The notes under the pieces were generated by a model, which saw only the letters and a list, made by a program, of their open reading frames with translations, did no database searches and had not been told where the DNA came from. Below, piece by piece: positions 1 to 10,422 of a DNA stretch of 64,000 bases. The position numbers were made by a program, and so were the translations under genes. The stretch lies in NCBI GenBank assembly GCA_051453625.1, contig JBOZIK010000001.1, positions 32,624,562-32,688,561 on the forward strand. The letters run 5' to 3'. The stretch is from Welwitschia mirabilis. Taxonomy: Eukaryota; Gnetophyta; Gnetopsida; Welwitschiales. Position 1 is the first letter of the stretch; each line of letters begins with the position of its first letter.

Positions 1-964
1 TGCATTTCTAGTGGCCTACATTTAAGTTGGAAATATATTTTAACTTTAGTAGAAAGTTGAATTGTTTTAAGTCACCATATCTCAAAATAGGAGATTAGGA
101 TAGACACTTTAAAAGTTGGTATTATTAAAAAACCTAAATCCCTCTACTAATGTAAAACATATTAGATCTTTTCTTGGTCATATCTATAAACCCCTTCACT
201 TATTACTAGAGAAAGAAGCTAAATTTAAATGAAATAAATCTTCTCAGCTTTTCTTTGATAGGATTAAAGATAAACTTTCTGATGCTCCTATAGTAATGGC
301 ATCTGATTAGGTAAAAAACTTTGAATTAATGTATGATGTGAATNNNNNNNNNNNNNNNNNNNNNNNNNNNNNNNNNNNNNNNNNNNNNNNNNNNNNNNNN
401 NNNNNNNNNNNNNNNNNNNNNNNNNNNNNNNNNNNNNNNNNNNNNNNNNNNNNNNNNNNNNNNNNNNNNNNNNNNNNNNNNNNNNNNNNNNNNNNNNNNN
501 NNNNNNNNNNNNNNNNNNNNNNNNNNNNNNNNNNNNNNNNNNNNNNNNNNNNNNNNNNNNNNNNNNNNNNNNNNNNNNNNNNNNNNNNNNNNNNNNNNNN
601 NNNNNNNNNNNNNNNNNNNNNNNNNNNNNNNNNNNNNNNNNNNNNNNNNNNNNNNNNNNNNNNNNNNNNNNNNNNNNNNNNNNNNNNNNNTCTTCTCAGC
701 TTGTCTTTGATAGGATTAAAGATAAACTTTTTGATGCTCCTATAGTAATGGCATCTGATTAGGTAAAAAACTTTGAATTAATGTGTGATGTAAATAATTT
801 TACCATGGGTGGGGTACTTTGTTAAAAATATGGAAATGATTTTAAAGTTATATCTTACCATCGAAAATATCTATCTAGAGCTCAAATGAATTATATCACT
901 ACACAGAAAGAAATGCTAGCCATTATCTTTTGTCTTGATTAACTTAGACATTATCTTTTAGGCT
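1..964 (+). pseudogene. Ty3/gypsy reverse transcriptase end and RNase H, decayed
   Basis: The plus strand translates, with one frameshift and several stops, into the end of a gypsy RT (RSFLGH at about 150-170) and RNase H (APIVMASD, FELMYDVN, then NYITTQKEMLAIIF at about 890-935 and RHYLLG just before the gap). Gypsy polyproteins have this order. Stops replace residues that are usually Trp or Gln, as expected from C-to-T and G-to-A decay. A gap at 344-690 is flanked by two copies of the same 100-base stretch (239-343 and 691-795). Not functional. Confidence 0.85.
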
Positions 965-1009
965 NNNNNNNNNNTTAATTGATTAAATGGATCCTTCTCA
1001 TACAGATGT

Positions 1010-1480
1010 TTAATTAACCATCATAGATAAAGTAGGGAAGCACCAAATCTCTAAAAAATATGAGTTAAAAAAAAAAACAGTTTGGGCATCATTCAAAGAA
1101 GTAGGAATGGCTTCAACTCATTTAGTCACATAATTTACAGCCACTGAAATGTAATGTTTATAAAAAAAAGGTAAATACAAAGGGCCTATAAAATTAATAC
1201 CTCAATAATCAAAAGGTTCACACTCAACAATAGGTTTAGGGATCATTTCTTAAGAAGGAACAAGGATACCATAATGTTGACAAGGATAACATCTTCTAGT
1301 AAAATCAAAGGAATTTTGAAAAAGAGTAGGCCAATAAAAATTAGAATTGAGAACTTTTANNNNNNNNNTATGTTCACTAAAGTGTCCTTCATAAATACCT
1401 CTATAACAAAGATGAAGGGTTTTAGGTATTTTTCCAATTAGGTAAACATTTTCTTATAATTTGGTCTTTGCACCTACAGT
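1010..1480 (-). pseudogene. Ty3/gypsy (Athila-like) integrase fragment, opposite strand to the adjacent RT
   Basis: Read on the minus strand, this stretch gives integrase-like segments: a zinc-binding region remnant with NFYWPTLFQN, then CYPCQHYG, then INFIGPLYLPF, which fits the start of the catalytic core. The neighbouring RT/RNase H (1-964) is on the plus strand, so the two pol parts face opposite ways. A 9-base gap at 1360-1368 interrupts it. Several stops and frame changes are present. Confidence 0.75.
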
Positions 1481-1539
1481 ATAGATGTGGCTCTATCAAT
1501 TCATAGTCCCTTATTCTATAAAGAAAAAATTTACATTAA

Positions 1540-2510
1540 TTATAGATCCAATGTTATGGTGTTTTCATGGTTACAAGGTAATTAACAATATCCGCATATC
1601 AAGTATGAGGATGAGTACAAGATATACCAAAAAATTGCTCATCCAAAAAAGCATCATCCAAAAAAGCATATGGTGTTATATGGGATATACCGGCAGATCT
1701 CACTACAAATAGACAGAGGATACTTGTCACTCAGCAAATCCCTACATATAGAGTTTTACACAGAGGGCTGATCCATAACATTAGCACATCCTTGCATAAT
1801 AGTTACATGATGGTAGCACATTTATAGATTCTGGTAGCATTTAGATAAGATTAGTAGATATGTCTCCCTACATTTATTTAGAGGAGATTCAAATATATGG
1901 TTGAGGCATGTTAGCTTCAGACTCTTGGTTACCTGTACCTCCTCTCAGCACTTTTTAAATGGTTTGAAATACCAGAGCCCATGGGCGAGCAGCGCTTATC
2001 GCACATTTAAACTTTAGTTTGCTATTTGCAAGATATGGGCATACAAGTTTTAAGAGAGGTAAAGAGACCTCAGGTACAGAGACTTACAGTTAGGGCTACA
2101 TTCAATCAGATACAAGTCCTCTTAGTAGATATTACCAAGACCATCAAAGATTTCATAGATAAAGGTATTCAGACACTTGACTAGAGGATTCAGGATCTTA
2201 ACCAGTGGACACAGGTACTTGATCAGAGAACATAGAAATTAGAGTAGAGGGTCCTGTCTATTGAGAGGAGAGTTCAGCACTCTGAGGACCAAATTGTTGA
2301 CATGCATCAATTTGTTGTTTCTACCTAGCAGAGTGTGACAGTTGACTTACCAAAGGCTTTACATGTCTAGGGTAATGAGACAGTTTGTTCTATCTCTACA
2401 TCTTTTGACCTATGTTTTCCTACTGATCTTGACCATTCTCCTTCTTCTCCCCTTGTACCTGAGTTAGTTGTTAAGCCTAAATTCATTATGCATCGACGAG
2501 GGAAGTGATT
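1540..2510 (+). pseudogene. Env-like / putative plant transposon protein ORF (Athila-like), decayed
   Basis: Plus-strand translation gives YRVLHRGLIHNI (about 1745-1785), then LSALFKWFEIPEP (about 1945-1985), then a heptad-rich, probably coiled-coil stretch (TIKDFIDKGIQTLD, VLSIERRVQHSEDQIVDM, about 2130-2310), ending near 2508. This matches the third ORF of Athila-type gypsy elements, which lies between pol and the 3' LTR. Its job in the element is not established. In-frame stops are present and no intact protein is possible. The identification rests on pattern and position. Confidence 0.6.
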
Positions 2511-4068
2511 TTGTCTTATTTTGTTATCTTTCCCTCTATGTATTTTTTGCATTAAATCTTTCTAATTTTTTATAGACATATAAATTTTGTTTTAGCATGT
2601 TGTACTGATTTTTATCTAATTTTCATGACTATCCTTAAATTTTCACATGTTATGATAAGGATTAATTTTATTTGGGCAATCTTTTTATTTCATTACTATT
2701 TGATTCAATGGGGGGCTTTCTTATTACATTTACTGATTATCTGTATAGATAAAAATTCTTTTATAGGTTCCTGATTTCAAAGATCTTTTTTGAGCCTGTC
2801 ATCCCTCCTATCGTCTGGACGACTACCAGAATGACTGTCTGGCTGATCTTCAAGTAGGTAAAATGTTTAGTTTTTCTTATTTCTCATGATCCAGTTTGTA
2901 TCTCTGAGATTTTTAAAAAATTTTCTGAGATAATTTCCTTAAGTATCCTAGTTGTTTTATTGTTTAACAAGTTGTCTCGTAAACATGGTTTATTTCCTAG
3001 TTTTATCAAGGACTGAGAAGGCTAAGTGGGGAGCTATGTTGGGTTGTNNNNNNNNNNNNNNNNNNNNNNNCTAAGAGAGGTAAAGAGACCTCAGGTACAG
3101 AGACTTACAGTTAGGGCTACACTCAATCAGATACAAGTCCTCTTAGTAGATATCACCAAGACCATCAAAGATTTCATAGATAAAGGTATTCAGACACTTG
3201 ACTAGAGGATCCAGGCTCTTAACCAGTGGACACAGGTACTTGATCAGAGAACATAGAAATTAGAGTAAAGGGTCCTATCTATTGAGAGGAGAGTTCAACA
3301 CTCTGAGGACCAAATTATTGACATGCATCAATTTGTTGTTTCTACCTAGCAGAGTGTGACAATTGACTTACCAAAGGCTTTACATGTCTAGGGTAANNNN
3401 NNNNNNNNNNNNNNNNNNNNNNNNNNNNNNNNNNNNNNNNNNNNNNNNNNNNNNNNNNNNNNNNNNNNNNNNNNNNNNNNNNNNNNNNNNNNNNNNNNNN
3501 NNNNNNNNNNNNNNNNNNNNNNNNNNNNNNNNNNNNNNNNNNNNNNNNNNNNNNNNNNNNNNNNNNNNNNNNNNNNNNNNNNNNNNNNNNNNNNNNNNNN
3601 NNNNNNNNNNNNNNNNNNNNNNNNNNNNNNNNNNNNNNNNNNNNNNNNNNNNNNNNNNNNNNNNNNNNNNNNNNNNNNNNNNNNNNNNNNNNNNNNNNNN
3701 NNNNNNNNNNNNNNNNNNNNNNNNNNNNNNNNNNNNNNNNNNNNNNNNNNNNNNNNNNNNNNNNNNNNNNNNNNNNNNNNNNNNNNNNNNNNNNNNNNNN
3801 NNNNNNNNNNNNNNNNNNNNNNNNNNNNNNNNNNNNNNNNNNNNNNNNNNNNNNNNNNNNNNNNNNNNNNNNNNNNNNNNNNNNNNNNNNNNNNNNNNNN
3901 NNNNNNNNNNNNNNNNNNNNNNNNNNNNNNNNNNNNNNNNNNNNNNNNNNNNNNNNNNNNNNNNNNNNNNNNNNNNNNNNNNNNNNNNNNNNNNNNNNNN
4001 NNNNNNNNATTCATTTCCTGGTTTTATCAAGGACTGAGAAGGCTAAGCGGGGAGCTATGTTGTGTTGT
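2051..4068 (+). repeat. Tandem duplication with a 1021-bp offset
   Basis: Copy A runs from 2051 to 3047 and copy B from 3072 to about 4068. The offset is 1021 on both sides of the gap at 3397-4008, so the gap length agrees with the missing part of copy B. The copies differ by scattered substitutions. They cover the coiled-coil part of the env-like ORF and the polypurine tract (GGCTAAGTGGGGAGC in A, GGCTAAGCGGGGAGC in B) before the 3' LTR. The duplication may be real or an unmerged haplotype. Confidence 0.8.
3397..4008. other. Assembly gap of 612 N
   Basis: Unsequenced. By the tandem offset it corresponds to copy A positions 2376-2987. Confidence 0.99.
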
Positions 4069-5643
4069 CAACTTATGCATATTTGATAGGGTATTTCAAA
4101 TGCTTTGTAGAATAATAGACAGGTATATGCTCGATTTCCATGATAATGGAGAGCTAAAATGAAAGAGATAAAAACACGCAATCTCCATGACATTTTGCAG
4201 CATTTAGAGCAATTCTTAATGCTTCTCATTTCTGAGACAAACTTCTTGTAAAAAATTGAGGTTGATGCATTAGATGAACACTTGTAAAAGCCCATCATCT
4301 AGCTCATCGTCCAGATGATAGTACAGACGACAAAATAGTTAGTGCTAATAAGGATGTTAACTATAATCAAATCTGGCAATGACATGGATCATTTATAAGG
4401 TAGCACCGTCTTTTATATCATTCAGATGACTAGAAGGATGACACCATTATAACGTCTCACTAGACATTCATCTAACTTCTGCCACTTGTTTGTCTATTTC
4501 TTTTGGCGTGGCCATTAGGATTTCACCCACACCTGTNNNNNNNNNNNNNNNNNNNNNNNNNNNNNNNNNNNNNNNNNNNNNNNNNNNNNNNNNNNNNNNN
4601 NNNNNNNNNNNNNNNNNNNNNNNNNNNNNNNNNNNNNNNNNNNNNNNNNNNNNNNNNNNNNNNNNNNNNNNNNNNNNNNNNNNNNNNNNNNNNNNNNNNN
4701 NNNNNNNNNNNNNNNNNNNNNNNNNNNNNNNNNNNNNNNNNNNNNNNNNNNNNNNNNNNNNNNNNNNNNNNNNNNNNNNNNNNNNNNNNNNNNNNNNNNN
4801 NNNNNNNNNNNNNNNNNNNNNNNNNNNNNNNNNNNNNNNNNNNNNNNNNNNNNNNNNNNNNNNNNNNNNNNNNNNNNNNNNNNNNNNNNNNNNNNNNNNN
4901 NNNNNNNNNNNNNNNNNNNNNNNNNNNNNNNNNNNNNNNNNNNNNNNNNNNNNNNNNNNNNNNNNNNNNNNNNNNNNNNNNNNNNNNNNNNNNNNNNNNN
5001 NNNNNNNNNNNNNNNNNNNNNNNNNNNNNNNNNNNNNNNNNNNNNNNNNNNNNNNNNNNNNNNNNNNNNNNNNNNNNNNNNNNNNNNNNNNNNNNNNNNN
5101 NNNNNNNNNNNNNNNNNNNNNNNNNNNNNNNNNNNNNNNNNNNNNNNNNNNNNNNNNNNNNNNNNNNNNNNNNNNNNNNNNNNNNNNNNNNNNNNNNNNN
5201 NNNNNNNNNNNNNNNNNNNNNNNNNNNNNNNNNNNNNNNNNNNNNNNNNNNNNNNNNNNNNNNNNNNNNNNNNNNACTAGACAGTCATCTAACTTCTGCC
5301 ACTTGTCTGTCTATTTCTTTTGGCGTGGCCATTAGAATTTCACCCACGCTTGTCTATCTGTTTTGTTGTACATTTTGTGTTAATAAATATTGCTCTTGTC
5401 CTTGACTCTTGCTAGTCTTCATTTGCACTGAAAATTCTCATAACATAAGATCAAAGGGTTAGAGATCCATGCTTGTAGTTGCAGAGAGGCGTCTTCCTTT
5501 CTATTGGGCTACGCTTTCTCCATTAAGGTGCAGCTACTTTGTAACACAGATGTGGTTCACTTAATACAAAACACTTCTTTTCTAATTCCTATGTGTGTTT
5601 ATTCTTAAGCCTTATAGCTTATGTTGCTTCTAATCCCATAACA
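4058..5643 (+). repeat. Probable 3' LTR of the gypsy element
   Basis: It starts with TGTTGTGTTGTC just after a purine-rich tract (AAGCGGGGAGCT), the position expected for the start of a 3' LTR. The end is uncertain: CATAACA occurs near 5448 and again at 5637-5643. The LTR contains short dyad motifs of the CATCGTCCAGATGAT type at 4285-4480. A 739-N gap (4537-5275) is flanked by copies offset by 817 bases. No 5' LTR is in the window. Confidence 0.45.
4537..5275. other. Assembly gap of 739 N
   Basis: Unsequenced. The flanks (4459-4536 and 5276-5353) are near-identical copies of one LTR segment. Confidence 0.99.
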
Positions 5644-8600
5644 GTTTCTTGAGTGATATAGGTTATGAGGGAAACCTTTGTCAAGGTTATGCATTGTTAT
5701 TGTCAACTCCTAGATTAGTTTTACACAAATGTATTGCATTGTACTTTTCATGCATTGCAATTTATTTCAGTAGTTATGGAAATCAACTCTCTTACTCTAG
5801 ACTAGGCCTTTGACGGATTGTGACATTTGGGTCAACTCCCATCTATATTAGTGTGTTGTGTTTGTGCATATATTTGTGATTGATAGGATTTGACTAAGTA
5901 TGTAACATTGCATAAATACGCACTGCAACCAAATTCTATAAAGTAAATAACATTTTCTTATTTAGACCTCTTACTTCTTTAATAATGATGTCGCTTAAAA
6001 TATGTTGGACCCATTACCATTACATCAAAAGCCATAACTCAGGTGGAAACTAAAATCCTTCATATTTATCTACTTCTTGGGCTAGGCATGAAAAGCACGT
6101 ACAAGATAAATCTACTTATGACATTGTGCATGCCTTGTTTTATTTATCTCATCTTTCAATCATAACCTCTAGAATAGTTCCAAAAAGCTTGATATAATAT
6201 TATTAATCATAATTAACATATAGTTGTTTAGATCATTTATGTCTTCTTTTCTAAAGTGCATAACTGCCTTATTAATCATATGATTTCTTTTCTGACGTAA
6301 CTTGCATTGATCATTTTAGTTTTTCTAGATTGCATCCCATACTAATGGTCTCCCAACTTAAGCACTTGTTCATATAAATTGTTTGCATCAATGGCTCCAC
6401 CTATTGCTAGTATTTGAATATTGTGCATTATGTCATCAAAAGAAATGATATCATCATTATGGAGCCTCTTAATCTCTTCATTACCTTCAAATAAAACTTG
6501 ATACAAGTTTTAAATCATTTTAAAATAAAATGCATGTNNNNNNNNNNNNNNNNNNNNNNCAAAATGATAAAAATTCTTGGTTCATTTTTTATCATCTGAA
6601 GTAAACTTGCTTGTCTTTGATTAATAAATTGTTTGTTTATAGTATGAATTAGATTTCTATATGCTTTAATTAACTCTATTAATTTTTGAGTCTTTACTAT
6701 AACTCTAGCTATTACATTCTTCATTTAATTACTATTGACCTTTTGCATTTTGTCTTTTAGAAATATGAGTAGCTGCTACAACTAGAATTTCTATAAGACT
6801 TATATTCAAATTCCATTTCTTTTGAATTTCACCTTAAAAATCTTACTTTGGTTTTTCTATTATTTTTAAAAGATGTGGTCTTCAAGGATGTCTAATATGC
6901 TATGCCTCTCTTAATACCATGAAAGTACTAGAGGTGATGGCAAAATTCAACTTCTACACATACCTCCAAACATGTAATTTTGTGAACATTCTTAGGATGA
7001 GAAATTAGAAAATCAATGCTAGAGAAGCCTTGAGATCCTATAAAAGTACAGTTATGAGATTCTAGAAATTTATGTATGTGATTTAAAGCAAGTAGGTCTA
7101 GTTGTTATCTCTATTTTAACAAATTCTTCCCCTACTGATTAAGTTGTTAATCTTAAGAGGATTTATTCCATTCCATATCCTTTCACATTTTAAAGAACCT
7201 TACGGGTGTTAACAACTAATAAGAATATGTTCAAAACAAATCCTAGCATTAAAATCACTATAGCTATAAATTTCTCCTCTCTAAGCAAAAGTAGCAATAT
7301 CTATACCAAGGATTAGAAAGGTAAATCCTATAATAGATCTTTTCATTCATATGATGTGGCATCTTTTAAGGCAAAGTAAATGACCATATTCATCTACCTT
7401 TTCTATTTAGATTTGCTACTGAAGAGGATTATGAATTAAAATAGCCAAACTTCCATATGATTTCTCTCAATCTTCTTTTCTTTTAAGTGGAAATGCAAAA
7501 ATAAGAAAATCCTGAAACATGCATAAAGAGTCTTCAACTTTCCAAGTTTTTGCACTACCAAAAATTTTGTACCTATCAAAGAAATGAAATTTTTAGAAGA
7601 CTGATAACTTTATTTCCTATAAACTTGTCATTTTCTAGTAATCTTTAAAATACCTACACTATGAGGTTATGTCTCCTGTCATGTCAAATACTTAACTATA
7701 CATCTTGATCCTATTTACTATAAACTTGTCATTCTCTAGTAATCTTTAAAATACTTACATTATGAGGTCAGTACTCCAGACATGCAAGATACTTAACTAT
7801 ACATCTTCATCCTAGCCTAAGATACAATAGATCATGTTAATGTTTATTAAATAAAATGATTGAAGTGCATTAAAAAATGGAAAAATCTTAAAATTTAAAT
7901 GACTAAGATTTGATTATTAAATTATACAATGTAGTTGTATTAAATAAAATAGAGTTACAACACGTTTGATTAATAATTTAAATAAAATATGATAAACTAT
8001 ATTAAAATTAAAAAACATGATATTTAATATCAGGGATTATGCACAGAATGAAGCTATATTTTATAGCAATTTAGTTAGTGAGGTCATAACTAAAGGGTAA
8101 ATCTTTGTAAAGGTAGGCTTGGTAATTAATAAATGGTAAAACCCTAATGAGGAAACCTTAAACTTGGATGTATAAATACAAATTTTATGTCAATGAAAAA
8201 GTTTTAATGTTGTTATCCTTTGTAGGTTTACTAAATACATTAATATAACTAACATGGTACCAAACGTACAATAGACCTTGTATAACAACAAAGTAAAATG
8301 TTTTAGAGATTGGCAACAATTGTTCTAAATTTTGAGGTTCAGCATTTTAGGTCTAGGGCCTTGACAACATTTTGGTTAAGCACATGCTCATAGAACTAAG
8401 ATAGAAAAACCAGGACATGCTTATGGAAATAAATCATTGGTTAAGCACTCTAAAAGACTAACATTGAACATATAAATCCTTTTTACAAGCCCAGACATGA
8501 TAGAAGGACCATCTTGTTAAAGGTTGAACCAAGTAAACCACCTATCATTCTTATCAACCATTCCTTCCTTAGCATCACACAGACCAAAATCTTGTTTGAA

Positions 8601-9995
8601 AAGTATCAATTGAATCAATCATAGACCAAAAAGATGATTCAGTCTTCTACCAATCTTGTCATGTGTGTTCTCCACCTTGTTGAAATTGTCATTAAAAAGC
8701 CAAGTCAAGGGTGGTAAATCTTATGTAAGTTGACTTCACATTTAAAACCATTCTTCTATATTGGAAAGGGCTTATATATTTAAAAATGTTGGCCATGTAA
8801 TAGGAAGAAAGGCCAAATAAAATGTCCTAACTAATGAGTGTGTCTCTTAAAAAATAATAATAATAATAAGTTAAAGAGGAATGAGTAAGTAAAACATGAT
8901 GACCAAATCCCTTGAACTTCTTGCAAAAAAGGAAGTCAAATTCTAAGAGCAAACTCCTATTTACTAGTGCACACTCTACTTAGATTTTAAGACTATATGA
9001 ACATTAATTAACATGTAATTATCTAACATGCTACAGAATTTTGTTTTTTTCTGCTTGGTAAGCAATTAGTTTCCTTTGAGGAGGGCTTGTCTTGAACATA
9101 TCTCATAATGGCTTAATGCCTAAAAGTTGTGTTGGATGCCTTGAGTGGAAGAGACTACCACAACATACTACCTCTCACTAATTTGTAGACTAAGTAGCCT
9201 CTACCTTGTGGTGGAGGATCGCAATTATTGGCCTTAAATACCTACTTTGTAAACCTTTGAGGCCTGCTACGTTGTGGGGGATGCTTAAGCTAGGTTATCT
9301 TATTGAGATTGTATGTCTTTCTGGATCCACATGATGGTAGCCTAACTTTTTTAAGAAACTCATGGCTTGCTTACTGAGACATGTTCTTTGAGAGATGATG
9401 TCTTCTTGTTTTGTTTCTTTTCCATTTTGGCTAGCAGTTTAGGGTAGCTTTCCCTAAAATGTCCTTGTTGAAAATGCTAGAAAGAAGTATTAGGTACACT
9501 AAACTAAGCTCAGTGAATTCGACTAGAGATTTACTAGGGTCAATATTCATGGCAACCCCATAGGAATCACAAGCAATAAAGCTAGACATGGCTTCCATGC
9601 AATGTGTGCATCCTAGCAAATCTTCAAGTTTCTCTATTGGATAGTTAATCCAAAAAAGGAAGATCTAGAAATTTAGTACAAATAAGCATTATTTTTCTGT
9701 ATGTAATTGTAGATTCAAAGTTTCCCCTCTAATGGAAAAGGGACAAGATAGGGTCCATTCACATTCCACATGAGTTTCAGAGAAATTTGAGGAACATGTA
9801 GAGAAGGTTCAAATGACACGAGGAAAAGGCCACATTTAAGGGTTTGATTAAGGTCACATTTGACACAATAGGACTCCCAAGCAAGCAAAATTTATTCCTA
9901 TAGACATCTTAGCAATATGACCAACCAACCCAGCAATGGCAAACCTAGCTCAAAATTTTGTTACTTTTTTCAAAGTTCACTATGAAAGAGAAACA
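5644..9995. other. No recognisable gene; AT-rich decayed DNA
   Basis: No domain was recognised in either strand. The longest minus-strand open stretches (6515-6724 and 9431-9619) do not match a family I know. A 22-N gap lies at 6538-6559 and a tandem duplication at 7617-7818. The style resembles old transposon sequence. Confidence 0.5.
7617..7818. repeat. 101-bp direct tandem duplication
   Basis: The segment starting CTATAAACTTGTCATTTTCT at 7617 recurs at 7718 with a period of 101 bases and a few substitutions. Both copies end with a CTTAACTATACATCTT segment. Confidence 0.85.
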
Positions 9996-10055
9996 AGAGG
10001 TATCTTCTTATTGTCTTTGGCCACTAGAGGTATCTTCTTATTGTCTTTGGCCACT
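9996..10055. repeat. Perfect 30-bp tandem duplication
   Basis: The 30-base unit beginning AGAGGTATCTTCTTATTG is present twice without a mismatch (9996-10025 and 10026-10055). Perfect identity in otherwise decayed DNA points to a recent event or an assembly or read error. Confidence 0.9.
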
Positions 10056-10340
10056 AGCTTGGACATGTGCTTCTAAGGCATTGTCAACAAGGCCATGAGC
10101 ACATAATCAGTAAGAAATCCATGTTCTTTGTAAAGAGTGAAATAGAAAAGTCAGACAACCTCAAGTCCATATTGGAGGATCTGTTTTCACAGTGGTTGGG
10201 TGGGAAAATCCCTAGGGTTGGTCATGTGCAATTGAATTTAAGGGACACACAAAATGAGGCAAGGGAAGCAAAAGCAAAATGGTGCTCTAGAGCACACACA
10301 GTACTCGAAAGCTAGCATGCAAATAATCATCAAAGATATT

Positions 10341-10422
10341 TTATTTGTTAAGGGAATAAGTTTGATCAGTTGCCTAATTGATTATTTGTTAAGGGAATAA
10401 GTCTTGTCAGTTGCCTAATTGA
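10341..10422. repeat. 41-bp tandem duplication
   Basis: Two 41-base units beginning TTATTTGTTAAGGGAATAAG (10341-10381 and 10382-10422) differ at about two positions. Confidence 0.9.

Noticed and set aside
8254-8265. Plus-strand TGGTACCAAACG as a primer-binding site with an LTR before it
   Set aside because: Too many mismatches to TGGTATCAGAGC, and no LTR partner or gag was found downstream.
10067-10315. 82-codon plus-strand ORF as a gene
   Set aside because: Initiates with a non-ATG codon, no known domain, lies between short tandem duplications; chance or decayed sequence is more likely.
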